Source of the DNA: Trematomus loennbergii
Taxonomy: Eukaryota; Chordata; Actinopteri; Perciformes; Nototheniidae
Direction: 5' to 3'
NCBI GenBank assembly: GCA_012861695.1
Contig: JAAOOA010000165.1
Coordinates: forward strand, 496,001 to 560,000
Length of the DNA stretch: 64,000 nucleotides
The notes below the pieces were generated by a model that saw nothing but the letters and a program-made list of their open reading frames with translations, searched no databases and was not told the origin of the DNA. This document shows, one piece after another, positions 43,899 to 55,930 of the stretch (the stretch's first letter is position 1; each line of letters begins with the position of its first letter). A program made the position numbers and the translations under genes.

Positions 43899-46095
43899 CA
43901 GGGGTGGGCAATTATTTTTTACAAGGGGCCACTTCAGAAACTCGAGCTGTGTTGGGGGGCCGAATCAAAAATAAGTTGAACTTAATTCTGCTCAATATAC
44001 CAATACTGAAAAGGTGTTTTACAGTATGTTAAAGATAAGAAATGAATCAGCTTTATACAAAAAGAAATGAGTGCTTTTGATTTTTGTTTTTTAGTTCATT
44101 TTACTTGTTCATTGAGAAAAATCCAGTCTGTCTTGGGCTTGAACAAGTGCACGGAAATCTGGTTCAATGTCTGAGGTGGATATGCGAAGGACAGCTGAGA
44201 GGTGATCATCAGTGATAGAGGATCTGTATCTGGATTTGTTGAACTTCATCACTGAGAATGTCTGTTCACATATGTAGGTAGATCCAAAGAGGACCATCAT
44301 CTTCTGAGCACGTCTCCTGATGTGTGGAAAGTTCTCCTCTTTCAGGGAAGCGTAAAACTCAGGCAGTGAGACTGACCTAAAGTGCTCTGACAGAAGTGTG
44401 TCAGACTGCAGGTCAATGAGTTCAAGCTGAACATCACTGGGTGCATCATCCACATGGCATGTAAATGGGGAAAAGATCATGTTCATTTTATTCTCAACAG
44501 TTTTGAAGTCTTTAAATCGCCTTGAAAACTCACCATGCAGTGCTTCTAACATGGATGAGTACCTCTGGAGGTGATCAGCTGATGGTGTGGCTTCCTTCAG
44601 TGTTGGCAAGTGCGTGAGAATGTTGTCCTCCATTTGGCTTGAGAGAAGCTGCAGCTTTCTCATGAAAGCCTTCACTGCACTGTACATGTCATGCACAAAA
44701 AGGCCCTTGCCTTGCAGTTTGACATTTAGTTCACTCATTAGTGCAGTCACATCTACAGCAAAACCAAGGTCTGCCTTCCAGTCTGCATCTGAAAGCTGTG
44801 GGATGTCGTTTCCTTTCTTCACACAGAAGTCTTGAATCTCTTCTCTCAGGTCCCATACTCTTTTCAGCACTTTGCCCAGGCTGAGCCACCTGACAGCTGC
44901 ATGGTAGGGTATGTCACGATGTTCAGTCTCACTTTCCTCCAAAAGTGCAACAAACTGTCTGTGATTCAATGCTCTTGCCCTGATGAAGTTAACTATTTTA
45001 GTTACAACATCAACAACATGGTTAATTTTTAACACTGACTTACACAACACTTCCTGATGTATAATACAATGCAAAAATACCAATTTCTAATCAGGGTTAA
45101 TTTCTGTCACTTTATCCTGCATTCTCTTCAATAGTCCAACATTTTTCCCTGTCAGATTTGGACAACCATCCGTTGTCACGCCTGCCAGCTTGTCCCATTT
45201 CAGTCCCAACTTTTCCACACATGCATTTACCTCCGTGAACAAATCACTCCCTGTTGTTGTACCTTTCATTGACTGCATGGCTGCCAGCTCCTCCGTGATT
45301 TTGAAGTCTGTAGTTATCCCACGTAGGAAGATGAGTAGCTGGGCAGTGTCACGTACATCGCAGCTCTCATCCAAAGCCAAGGAAAAAAAGTCAAAGTTGA
45401 CCGCTCTGTTCTGCAGTTGAAGCTCCAAATTTCCCGCAATGTCCTCAATCCTCCTCGTAACAGTGCGTCGGGAGAGCGGCACTTTCAAACACTCCTTAAT
45501 GAACTCTCCGTCCGAAAACGGTTTACTTTTAAGACATAACTCGTCTTGACAGCTGCATCTCTGGATGTGGAATGTTTTGTGAAAATGTGTTGTTGGCTTT
45601 GCAGCTTAGCTAGCAAAGCATCCGACCCCTTTGCCCGCTCTTCCTCAGACAGGTTCTTGTATTTATCTGCGTGTTTGGTAGCATAGTGGCGACTCAAATT
45701 GTACTCCTTGAACACAGCGACCTGCGCACACAAACTAAACACACAGCTTTACCTTTCACTTCTGTAAATAAATACTTAGCGGTCCATGTCTTGTTGAAAA
45801 TGCGGCATTCAGTATCGATCTTTCTTTTTTTGCCCTGAGCGGACATTTCGGGACTAGCCGGCCAGCATCACTCGTAGCTGTTCACGGCATGCGCGTTTAC
45901 GTAAATAAATTAAAAAAAACAGAAGTGCCCTTTTCAAAATAAAAGCAACACAGTTAGAAAAGTATTTACGCTTTTATTTTGAAAAGGTTGCTGTTTTTTT
46001 CATTATGTTATAATTTATGATCAACCTCACACGGGCCGGCCAAGGCCGGCCAACGGGCCGGATGTGGCCCGCGGGCCGTAAAATGCCCACCCCTG
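43899..46095 (-). mobile_element. hAT element with coding remnants
   Basis: Termini CAGGGGTGGGCA and TGCCCACCCCTG with a perfect 8-bp duplication GTCTAGAG at 43891-43898 and 46096-46103. It is 2,197 bp, a full-length hAT with a transposase on the minus strand. Subterminal GGGCCGG/CCGGCCC motifs are clustered at the right end. Confidence 0.9.
44109..45846 (-). pseudogene. hAT transposase with BED finger, recently broken
   Basis: ATG at 45846 opens MSAQGKKRKIDTECRIFNKT, then a BED-type zinc finger whose cysteines (CLVC) and histidines (RHYATKH) fall in two frames. Frame breaks lie near 45735 and 45485, and an in-frame TAG at 45084-45086 splits the catalytic domain. The C-terminal part keeps the hAT dimerisation motif (CEQTFSVMKFNKSRYRS). 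The central part has ALDESCDVRDTAQL and TTDGCPNLTG. It resembles the transposases behind vertebrate ZBED and GTF2IRD2-type genes. Only three lesions in about 580 codons suggest recent loss. Confidence 0.85.
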
Positions 46096-46103
46096 GTCTA
46101 GAG

Positions 46104-47096
46104 GCAAGAGCTTCGGAGCTATGACGCGGCGTCGCTTACGTCTCTCTACATCGAGGCGTGCAGGAAACTAAACCCACCTCCCTGAACATGGGTCGACTGA
46201 AGAGTCTCGTCATGCCTGCCTACAAGCAGTAGCGCTGAGCAAAGTGACTAGAAGGCAACCACTCACTTACAAAAAAAAAAACTTTATAAAGTCAGGCAAC
46301 ACTAACCAGGCTTCGTGTGATTCTGTTTATTTGTACCTTACTTTGACCATCCGTTCGCTGTTATTGATCATTGTGGAGAGCAGGCAGACGTTTTGTTTGT
46401 TATTATAGCAGCTATCGGATGGAATCAATACATGGGCTGCACAGGTTGTCATGTCCGACTATCACAAGTAGAATCATAATGAAAAATACGCCGGTAAAAT
46501 GTGCCTGTAGAAAACGGCTTAGCAAGTAGTCAGTTTAGCTTCGGTTGCTATGCTAACATCACCCATGTTATACCAGAGAAACTTTCATAACAGCGTTGTG
46601 ATGCCAAACAGCGTCATTCAGACTGACACACATTCACTTAAGGGGAACTGGGGATATGTATCAGCTGCTTGTGTGACAGTCAGACAGTGAATACTTTAGA
46701 GCCGTGTGAGCTAACCCGGAGCTAACGGGAGAATAAACTCCCGTGGAAGAGCAGCCAGCACTGCAGCGGTCGGTAAATGCCGCTGAAACACATTAATAAA
46801 CAATGAACCACGGCACTCTGGAGAAAAGTATAAGGTTGGAGAAGTCGTTATTTAATTTAATCTGGCTTCGTATGATTAAAAGCAACACGATCATCGACCC
46901 GACGCAGTCCCCCCCCCGTTGTGTTGTTCTGAGCTCCGTTGGGGGTAAAATCAGCGATGTAAACGGTGACGTCATGACGCAGCAGCGGCAGCTGGGCGGT
47001 GTGAACAGAGCGGGAGCTGAAAAGGGAAATCGGAGCTGAACCAGAAAAGCTCTAGCTAGGAGCTAGAAAGGGAAAAGCGCTGGTGTGAAAGCCGCA
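46104..47096. other. Noncoding stretch, junction at 47097
   Basis: No gene was recognised. It ends GCGCTGGTGTGAAAGCCGC, which resembles an element terminus. The TRIM unit C paralogy begins abruptly at 47097, so this is probably an insertion or duplication breakpoint. Confidence 0.4.
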
Positions 47097-47125
47097 TGAG
47101 AGGTGGGACCACACTGTAAGAGAAG

Positions 47126-47139
47126 AGTTTACATTTCCC
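47126..47139 (+). promoter_or_regulatory. ISRE-like site, TRIM unit C, one mismatch
   Basis: AGTTTACATTTCCC differs from the ISRE consensus at the sixth base. It occupies the same position relative to the first exon as in units A and D. Confidence 0.45.
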
Positions 47140-47149
47140 AGAAATGAGA

Positions 47150-47271
47150 GCTGAAGTTTGTCTGAGCGACAGCAGAGCAGCAGCCGAGACAAGTCTCTGT
47201 TTCTCTGAAGAAACACTCAACTGAATCCAGCAGCTATTTCTCAACAACACAGCAGGACTCTGCAAACACTG
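47150..47271 (+). other. Noncoding first exon of TRIM unit C
   Basis: Paralogue of 7180-7297, ending CAAACACTG/GTGAGTAC. The intron now carries a Harbinger element and a foldback element. Confidence 0.5.
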
Positions 47272-48205
47272 GTGAGTACACTACAGACACAATCACTTAC
47301 TAAATATTTAGTCAAAGTTGGATTAAAATCAGAATCTGACTGTCAGTTTACCATATAAAGAATATTATACAATATAAATGTGTCAGTTAAGATAAAAACC
47401 TCAACTTTTACATTAGCAACAGCCAACAATATAACTACAATAGGTGCGTTCACACCGGAGTACTTTGGAGTACTTTTCCCACAATAGTTAATCAGAACTA
47501 CGATATATTTGCGTTCACACCAAAAAGCCCCAGGAACTAAAGTAGTTCAAATTATTTCGTCTGACCCGCTTTTCAGTCCCTGCTAAAGAGCAGGGACTGA
47601 AAATGAGGATGTGTCGGCGCTTCTGGCGATTTACTCGGAGGACGCGAAGCGCCGCATTCAGAAGCTTCTACTGCATGCAGTTTCCGTGGCTCTGCAAAGT
47701 TAGCAGACCTGGCAAAGTCATGTCGGGACGACCACGAAGGTAAAATAAAATACATGCACTGCACTGTTTTAATCTGCACAATACTGGTCTTAGATGTACT
47801 TTTATTTGCTCAGTAGATCGAGCTAGCCATGCTAGAACTTGCTATCATAGGTCCAAGCTGGCTAACAAACATCTAGCTAGCTAGCTATTCTCAGCCGTGC
47901 CCGCTATGAACACGTTTTGACTTGTGAATAAGTGTGCAATGTTCTGTAATTTGCTTCACTAACTCATGGCACTAATCGTGTGTTTCAGGCGAGGTGTTTC
48001 TCTCAGGATTAGAAACTAGTTTTCCCCTCCGGGATAAAACGATAATATAACGTTAGCAATTAGCATGCTAGCTGGACATAATGCAAAATACCTTTCAGGC
48101 TGGGCTTCTGGCAGTGCTAAGCGAGCTGATAAATCCAACAGGCCTTCAATACAAAAATTAAGAAAAACTTGTCGTCGTTGATAAACTGTACAATGACTTG
48201 TTGGG

Positions 48206-48345
48206 AGGCGTGTGGTGCAGTGGTCTGGTGCGTTGGTGTTCGGATCAGGGGAGCACAGGTTCAAACCCCACTGCAGTCAGGATGTCGTTGTGTCCCTGGG
48301 CAAGACACTTCACCCCAAATTGCCTACACCTGGGACAGTTAATTT
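48206..48345 (+). mobile_element. tRNA-derived SINE
   Basis: The head GGCGTGTGGTGCAGTGG has an A-box-like motif and a B box GGTTCAAACCC, followed by CACTGCAGTCAGGATG and a TGGGCAAGACACTTCACCC body. Same family as 19762-19882. Confidence 0.7.
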
Positions 48346-48436
48346 TGTATTATTGTGATTATATATATATGCCACTGTTATTAATACTGACACCTAACTT
48401 TGCACTAAGGTGTGTCTGCTGCTGAGCCTACCTATT

Positions 48437-48438
48437 GT

Positions 48439-48504
<66 letters not shown>

Positions 48505-48511
48505 TATATAT
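48437..48511. repeat. (TA)n microsatellite
   Basis: Interrupted TA dinucleotide tract. Confidence 0.9.
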
Positions 48512-48939
48512 TGCCACTGTTATTATATTGTTTTGATACTACTGACACTTATTGATCTGCTGCTGATAAATAAAAGAGAACCTACATGCACAGCACTAGC
48601 ATCAGGACTGTCTTTGTTTAAACAGCAGCAGTGCAGCGGTACACAGACTAACCTGTTTGTGTGTAACGTAGTCTTCAGGTGTGTATGCTTAACATGTATG
48701 TATTTATCACAGTAAAGATGGTATACAAAAGCTTTTTAAAGAGCTTTCAACCTCATCCCATTGTCTTTAACACACATTTAACATAATAATATACTCATAT
48801 TAATATACAAATATACAGTATGAGTACTGTTTTGATACTGACATTTATCTTTGCACTAAGGTGTGTCTGCACTATTGTAATTGTGTCTGTTGACTGTGTA
48901 AATAAAAGAGAGAACCAAATGCACTGTACAAAAGATCCG

Positions 48940-49560
48940 CTTTATTGTCAATTTACAATTTCCATGCTGTTCAGATGCCTCATAAGGGCTGTGCGCGTGT
49001 CTTGCCCCGCGGCGATTTTTTTAGGTTGCGTCTCCCCAACGTTCCAGGCGAATACAGAGGAGTTGAAAAGAGCCATTGGACATTCGGAAATCTTTGATCC
49101 ACTGCACATTGGTGTACGTTGGCACCACCTTCTCCCACCAGGCCCTGTGTTCTTGTTCACCCAGAGAGAGCGCGGGACACGACGCGTTCCGTAGTATTCG
49201 CATATCTGGAACACATACAAAGACACAAATTAGCCCTACATAACTCCATAAATCCTACATTAGATAGTATTAATGTGATTTAATGAACGTACCATTGCTG
49301 TTCTTTGGGCGTGATAACGGTCCTCAGCTGTCCTACGGCGAAACATGTCCATAGCGTGTGCTTTTCATCGTCCAATCCTTTTGTTAAGGCTTCTTAACCG
49401 CCTTCGCCTTCGCCTCCGACTCAGCATTTCTATTGCATTTGAATGGTCGATCTGTATTTGTATTTGTGGCTGAGTTATTGGCTTAAATAACTCAGTTACC
49501 AAGCTGTATAACACGACCACCAAAACGTAAACTCCATACCGTGTCTGAGGTCGGAAGGTA
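48940..49560 (-). pseudogene. Harbinger II transposase, C-terminal deletion
   Basis: The leader YVLVVVLYSLVTELFKPIT (49470-49560) and FRRRTAEDRYHAQRTAM lead to an exon with a GTTCCAG acceptor at about 49204. This exon reads YYGTRRVPRSLWVNKNTG and, after a one-base shift in a G run, WWEKVVPTYTNVQWIKDFRM. The catalytic core is gone and only a scrap of C-terminus (YEASEQH) remains near 48965. Element I keeps the complementary part. Confidence 0.65.
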
Positions 49561-50011
49561 AACAGAAGCATACAGTTTTTTTTCTTCTTCTTCTCTCGGT
49601 TTTTTGGCGAATTGCAACTTTAAGGTGCATACCGCCACCTACTGTACTCGCCGTGAAGTTGTTTGCGGCCTGCCAGTAAACCCAAAGCAGAAGAAGAAGA
49701 AGTGACGTCAGCGGCTCATTTGCCTAATCCACCCCCAGGAACTCATTTTGGTGTGAATGCGATCTGCTTTAGTTCATCAGAACTAAAAGAGCTCTCATGA
49801 ACTAAAGTTCTCATGAACTATTGTGGGAAAAGTACTTGGTGTGAACGCCCCTAATGTAAACTCTGTGTAAGTTAGGTTAGAGAGCATACAGTCAAAGCTA
49901 GCATTAGCTTATGCTAATTTTCATATTTCCTGTATTTGAAAACATCTTTATAATTGACTCTATTAAACAAAGTAGAATCTAAATATTAGATTTGTTCTGG
50001 ACTCTCCAAAG

Positions 50012-51593
50012 TATGGGCTCAGAACAGTCTCATAATGCACACATGCACACAGAAGGATTCACACTTGTATTTCATGATCCGCAAAAGGATTCACACTTGT
50101 ATTTCCGGATCCACACTTGTGTTTTTCAATGCACACACAAATGTGTTCTGTTTCATATACATGTAAATAAAATCCAAATACAGAAAAAAGTTTTCGATAT
50201 GTATTTTTGATCCTCACATATTTTATTTTCCGTTTAAAACCGCTGCACCTGCAAACACAAACCGCTTTCTGTGCATGGATCGCTGTGCATTCGTGTGTGG
50301 GTTTTTTGAGACTCCCCTGACGGTGACCCGATTCGTACTTGTAATTTTTTCTATCTATAGCCAATCAGATGTCTCCTCAATTCTAAGCCAATCACATGAG
50401 CGCGGCCCCCACGAGGGTAGATTTATTGCGTTCATGACACTTCATATACGCATTTTGCGCTGTCCGGAGCAGGGTTTCCGCGGACAGAATTTAATTTTAC
50501 CGGACAAATTTGAAACTTACTGGTCATGTTTCAATAATAATAATAATAATAATAATTGTGTAGCAGAGTTTCCGTTAGCAGGTAATTACCGGACTATGAC
50601 CGGATATGGCTAATAACACGGGAGTAAGGATCATCTATTTTCCTCTCTCCCTCCCTCTCTCTCTCCTGACAGCCCGTCAGTTTCTCATGCAGCTCGCTAA
50701 AACTTCACTCGCGTTTATGTCCATATCGATCAGATCCAGCTCTCCTGATCGGCCTTTATAGAGAGCACCGATCAAACTATTAAGAGTGAATATCGGCCGA
50801 TAATGACCGGCGGGGCTCCCCCCGTTGACAGTTCACTGTCTAGCACTGGCTTCGTAGTGCACTGATCGATTAGGCTAAGCTAACCTGTAGCTGCTCCCTC
50901 CACACTCACAACAACTTCATACAGACATAAATAAAGCAGCTGTATTCGCCATACAGGAAACACACATTTAAAACGGTTTTGCCTGCCGTTTTTATGTACA
51001 GAAGCATTCATTAATGGTTCGGAAAGTGGCACTGTACCTTAATAATATAAAGGCTTGTATTTGCGTGCATTTCCTGTTCGGAAAGTGGCAATGTACTGAG
51101 AGTGGAGGTGTCCTGAGATTAGCGCCTGCAGACAGGCTCCATGGACCTGTCAGCTCCGGACAGCGCAAAATGCGTACATGAAGCGCTACGTCATGAACGC
51201 AAGACATCTACCCTCGTGGGGGCGCGCTCATGTGATTGGCTTAGAATTGAGGAGACATCTGATTGGCTATAGATAGAAAAAATTACAAGTACGAATCGGG
51301 TCACCGTCAGGGGAGTCTCAAAAAACCCACACACGAATGCACAGCGATCCATGCACAGAAAGCGGTTTGTGTTTGTTGGTGCATCGGTTTTAAACGGAAA
51401 ACAAAATGTGAGGATCAAAAATACATATGTAAAACTTTTTTCTGTATTTGGATTTTATTTACATGTATATGAAACGGAACACATTTGTGTGTGCATTGAA
51501 AAACACAAGTGTGGATCCTTTTGCGGATCATGAAATACAAGTGTGAATCCTTCTGTGTGCATGTGTGTATTATGAGACTGTTCTGAGCCCATA
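50012..51593. mobile_element. Foldback element, 1.58 kb, with arms of about 450 bp
   Basis: TATGGGCTCAGAACAGTCTC and its inverse form the ends. The arms pair from 50012 to about 50470 with about 51140-51593. CCAAAG flanks both ends (50006-50011 and 51594-51599). Units A and D show the empty site (TCCAAAGCA at 7618 and 58083). The loop (50480-51130) is unrelated single-copy-looking sequence with no frame of interest. Confidence 0.75.
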
Positions 51594-51765
51594 CCAAAGC
51601 GAGGGATCTGGTGTTGTGTTACAAGTGTTGCTTATAAAAAGGCATGACAATTAGATATTTCATCTTATATCATGTGTACACACTGTGGTAAGTAGCCTTG
51701 AGCTTTGAACCTGTTTCTGTAGTAACTGCTGTCTGCCTTTTGAAGCTGATAACGTTTACTGTTTT

Positions 51766-52020
51766 TTAGATTAGATTAGATCAGATTACTTTATTGTCAT
51801 TACAAAATGCAAGCACAGTGTAACGAAATTAAGGAGGGTCTAACCAGAGTGCAAAACAGTCAGTTATATAAACAATTATACGAAGTATGTACAAAATAAA
51901 TGATACAAAAATAAAGGTAAATAGATGGGAAATGTATAAATAAGAATAAATACACAGATAATAATAAATACAGTGAATACAGTACTGTATATAAAACAGT
52001 AATGTACAAGGATGATTGCG
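51766..52020 (-). mobile_element. Non-LTR retrotransposon 3' tail
   Basis: Same sequence as 8456-8630 plus 12402-12480. In this unit it lacks the hairpin MITE and the foldback insert and so is the empty site for both. Confidence 0.55.
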
Positions 52021-52395
52021 CTTCAGCACAGCACACGACAACAACAACTAGTATTAACTTCAGTGATGCTCAGCAGGAGGTTTCACTCCTCTGTTCAACA
52101 ACGGCAAAATCCCCCAACAGTATTAGAGCTTACACATTGTGTTTCTTAGAGTTTAAACTGAATGCTGCTATGACTTTCCAGATATATTTATATTATCAAA
52201 CAGAGAGATTTCTTTACATTTAACAATAACAGTGTACTGCAAATTTGAGCAATCTTTCACACTCTGCATAATCATGATACATCAGCAGAGTTCAGTATCA
52301 CCATCTATTTGACTTATAGCAAACAGATACAAGAGATTAAATCATATATACATTACAGTTTTTGTTTTTTTCACACGTTTTGTCCTCAGAGAGAC

Positions 52396-52638
52396 ATGTC
52401 TGCTGCCAGCTGTCTGCTGACTGAAGATCAGTTTCTGTGCTCCATCTGTCTGGATGTGTTCACTGATCCAGTCAGCACACCATGTGGACACAACTTCTGT
52501 AAAGCCTGCATCTCTGAACACTGGGATAGAAATGTCCCGAGTCAGTGTCCCAACTGTAAAGAAGTTTTCAACATAAAGCCTGAGCTGAACATTTTCAGTG
52601 CACAAACTACAAACTACACATTCATCGAACATGTTTGA
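52396..52638 (+). CDS. RING-only btr-like TRIM with chimeric tail (unit C)
   Basis: ATG at 52396 after a TTTGTCCTCAG acceptor. 80 residues with an intact C3HC4 RING: C15, C18, C30, H32, C35, C38, C51, C54. The match to units A and D stops at GAGCTG (52587). The last 17 residues come from astacin 3' flanking sequence shared with 22120, ending in a stop at 52636. B-boxes, coiled coil and SPRY are absent, so if expressed it would be a truncated RING protein without target recognition. A 5' noncoding exon and a promoter site exist upstream. It may be the 5' part of a gene whose remainder is at 24171. Confidence 0.7.
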   Translation: MSAASCLLTEDQFLCSICLDVFTDPVSTPCGHNFCKACISEHWDRNVPSQCPNCKEVFNIKPELNIFSAQTTNYTFIEHV

Positions 52639-54011
52639 AGATTCATTATCAACACACTTTCTCAGACTGTGCTATAAAGAGCAGGTTTGATGTGTAAATT
52701 GGCCCCATGTCCTCAGGGTTTCTTCACCACCTGTTGGAACAGAAGAAACACGTTAAAGGCGACAAACACACTTTCCTTTGCCCTGAAAACAGATGAATGA
52801 AGGGAACCCAGCGTGTGCTTTCTTACCTTTCAACATTTGTACAGCGTGTTCAGTCTGCTGATGTCGTTCCTGCTCATCTGATTGGCCGTGCCAAACTCTA
52901 CGTTGGCGTTGGGGATCGGCACCATGGTGGGCATATTGTTCCCACTGAAGGCATACCTGGAAACATTTAGAGCACAGAGGCTTCATTATTATTAGCTTGT
53001 ATATATATTAAACATTTAGAAACCATTGAGACTCAAATGCTCCTAAAAATTTCACTTTTTCTCATCATTTCTTTTTCATAATTAGATTTTTCTAAGATTT
53101 TAATTTTTTCTCAGAATTCAAACTTACCCAAAATTATATAAATTGTTAATGTTACTCACCTGTCCAGGCTACCTGTAGTCCAAAGGTATTTTTTTTCAAA
53201 TAAAAACGGACCTTTTTGAAACATATTTTGCTGTTTTTGGGTCTGTAGAAATACCTTTGCACTTTTATTTCTTGGGCTCTCCTTACTGCAATTCAAGCCT
53301 CAGTTCTGTCTACAATTCATTGTTTTGGGTGAACTGTTTTTGACTTATATCCAATATATGCGTATATAAATGAAGATGAATGCTTGGTAACCTGTGGTAC
53401 TGCATGACGGAGTTGTAGTCGTATGGTGTGTTCAGGTTCAGCGTGTTTATCTTGTCGAAGGCGTACGCCCAACTTGAGAGGACGAGAATCACAGCGAGGG
53501 TCAGAAAACACAGAAAATGAACTTCACCCCATTCCTCAGATCATTGTGAAGTTAGTTGTGTATTAGATGAGTGTAAAACATGAAAGGGTTGATCAATACA
53601 GGATTTAAAGTGACATTATTTGGCTGTGATTTCAATGTATTCCCATGGAGTTGCATCCATTATGAATAAAACTAACAGTAAGTCAATTTAAGCATGATTT
53701 ACTTTTCATCAGTGTTCAAATTAAACCAAGAGAGGGACAGAAATGATGGGAAAATCACAAAAAATAATATGTTTAAGGAAATAATGACTGTTGCTAAGGA
53801 GGATCAAGGGGGAAAAAAATAGACTAAAAGACGGAGCGTTGGACCTCAGAGAAATCACCAGAGGAAGACAGATATGTTTTAAATCAATATTGTGAGGTGA
53901 GTCGTTGGTTTATTTAGTATGTGACCGTCTAATAAGCTGCTTCTGAGTTGTTGTTTTTTCATAATGACCGCCTCGCTGCACGTTATCCCCCTTATTACTG
54001 AACGTTTAGAG

Positions 54012-54560
54012 CAGGGCTATTCAATTAGTTTGGAATGGGGGCCGGTTGATGAAAATGATCCAAAGCAAGGGGCCGGGAAAAAGATGGCTTGAAATATGAG
54101 CAATCATATTAAGAGCTTCAGATACAGTAAATACTACAACAGCATGGTGGAGTGCATATATTGTGTTTAATTCAATCAAACAACATAGCCCCAAGGCCTT
54201 TATAGATCTAAATGGCAAGTTCAGAACTCAGTACATGTGAAGCTAATTTAACCATCAACATCATCATTGATTTAATTTAGGTGAAATGATCTAATCATTC
54301 ACGCATGCAATAAATGACAGGAGTTGTCACTACAGTAGCTAGTAGGTGGGTTCGAAACCAGAGCCCGCCAAAGTTTTCAGGCAATGTCTTCCCCTCTATC
54401 TCTCAATTTAACACCCTCTCTGGAATAAAGGCACTCTGGCCAAAAAAAAAATCTTAAAAAAAAAAAAAGGTAGATTACTTTTTAACATTATACTCAAAGG
54501 GCCAGTAAATATCACCCCGGGGCCGGATTTGGCCCGCGGGCCGCCAATTGAATAGCCCTG
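54012..54560. mobile_element. Nonautonomous hAT element, 549 bp
   Basis: Ends CAGGGCTATTCAATTAG and the inverse of CAATTGAATAGCCCTG, with perfect GTTTAGAG at 54004-54011 and 54561-54568. It contains the GGCCGGATTTGGCCCGCGGG motif also found in the element at 43899-46095, so the two may be mobilised by the same enzyme type. Copy II at 39945 has no insert. Confidence 0.85.
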
Positions 54561-54805
54561 GTTTAGAGCATGGATGTATAATAAGAACGGTTTAGAGGTT
54601 ACAGACCGGACTGGATGTTCTCTCACAGGATGCGGATGTGCTGGTCTCTGTCGTAGCAGCACTGCTCGTGATTGAACCCGAGCGTGTGCAGCAGCTCGTG
54701 TTGAACCGTGCTGTGATACAGGCAGCCCTGCCGGTCCAGAGACACCGTCTGGGAGTAGCCCCGACGGCCCACGTACGAGTAACAGCTGCAACAAACACAA
54801 TTGAA

Positions 54806-55194
54806 AGGTCTCCTATCATGCAAAAGCCACTTTGTGATGTCCTTTGTACATAAAGATGTGTCCCGGTGTGTCAGGGAACTCACAAAGTGTCAGAAAATAA
54901 AACCCTCTCTCTTTTCCTCCTACCCAAATCTCTAAAAACGGGGGAACAACGGACCTGATCCAGATTTGCGTCCGATATGACGTAATATCGGAAATGTGGG
55001 CGGGCTTTACACCCATGGCCCTATCAGAAACGTTGCTATCAGAAACGTTGCTACGTGTTTTGGACGTAATATGGTCTTTGTTTACATTAGCAAGCATCGC
55101 TAACACTCAGAGCTAACCTGTACTGGAGAGAGTATGTGTGAAAAAGCAGGAAATAAAAAAAAAGGATGTCTCAAAATAGTACAATAGGAGACCT
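54806..55194. mobile_element. TTAA-type MITE, 389 bp
   Basis: AGGTCTCCTATCATGCAAA and the inverse of CAATAGGAGACCT, with TTAA at 55195-55198 on the right. Paralogue of 40191-40574. Confidence 0.7.
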
Positions 55195-55439
55195 TTAAGA
55201 ATCATAATCTGTTTTTTTCAAAGTAGGTTTAAAATACGAGCTTTACCCGCCGTCTGACTGGATGTTCAGGAAGTTCTCTGGCTCGTGCGTCTGACGAAGC
55301 GAATGCAGGAAACATCGTGGAAGGAAGTCAGGCCGTGCTCGATGATGGAGCGCTCACGAGAAGCTGAGGAGAAAGAAACAAAGCAGCTGTGGTTCAATGG
55401 AGGTCAAAGGAGGTCAAAGGTCACATTCAGGTTCTTAGA

Positions 55440-55930
55440 CTTTTCCTCAGAGGTGTGAGAATTAAAAGTAGAAGTACTCAGATCTTGTACTTGAGTAAAA
55501 GTAGAAGTACTCAGATATTGTACTTGAGTAAAGTAGAAGTAAGTACCAGAGTGTAGGAATACTCTGTTACAGTAAAAGTCTTGCATTCAAAATGTTACTC
55601 AAGTAAAAGTAGAAAAGTATTATCATCAAAATATAGTTAAAGTAGCGACAGTAAAAGTAGTCGTTATGCAGATTGGTCCATTCCAGAATAATATATATGA
55701 TATGTTTTATAATGATTGATCATTAAAGTGTTCTCAAAGCTGGTAAAGGTGCAGCTAGTTTGAATGACTTTGTATACTGCAGGGTAGCTTGTGAATTTAC
55801 TCCAGGTGGAACTAAAGTCTGATTTAACACTTGATTATATTTCACATCATTCATCCAGATCTGTGAAGTAACTAAAGGTATTAATTACATGTAGTAGTAA
55901 AAGTAGCAAAAAATGGCACTTAAATACAGA
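55440..55930. repeat. Third copy of the GAGTAAAAGTA repeat block
   Basis: Matches 6430-6890 and 40840-41240. Confidence 0.6.

Larger units (their letters stand above)
47442..49852. mobile_element. PIF/Harbinger element II, internally deleted
   Basis: Inverted ends AGGTGCGTTCACACC and AGGGGCGTTCACACC are flanked by AAT on both sides (47439-47441 and 49853-49855). Unit D has the empty site at 57918 (CTACAATGTAAAC). Inner GCGTTCACACC copies lie at 47511 and 49748. A MYB-like remnant (EDVSALLAIYSEDAKRRI) is at 47605-47690. It also holds a SINE and a (TA)n tract. Confidence 0.8.
52830..55363 (-). pseudogene. Astacin metalloprotease, four exons, broken (copy III)
   Basis: Exon A 55247-55363 lacks one base in GGAAGTTCTCTGG. 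Exon B 54607-54785 keeps the zinc site HELLHTLGFNHEQ, but TGG of ILWENIQ is TGA near 54624. Exon C, about 53402-53470, reads AYAFDKINTLNLNTPYDYNS then VMQYHR, with Gln where the Met-turn usually has His. Exon D 52830-52956 (acceptor TTTCCAG) reads YAFSGNNMPTMVPIPNANV, then RLNTLYKC and stop. C and D are phase-compatible. The family is secreted six-cysteine astacins related to fish hatching enzymes. A hAT MITE and a TTAA MITE lie in introns. The propeptide and N-terminal exons are missing between 55.4 and 63.7 kb. Confidence 0.8.

Noticed and set aside
48206..48290. Possible tRNA gene
   Set aside because: A and B boxes are present, but there is no cloverleaf acceptor stem closing and a SINE body follows; a second copy at 19762-19882 has the same body.
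49992..51597. Paired short frames on both strands
   Set aside because: They come from the inverted arms of the foldback element.
51829..52047. Hydrophobic minus-strand frame, also at 58931-59197
   Set aside because: It lies in the LINE 3' tail; the hydrophobic look comes from T-rich sequence.
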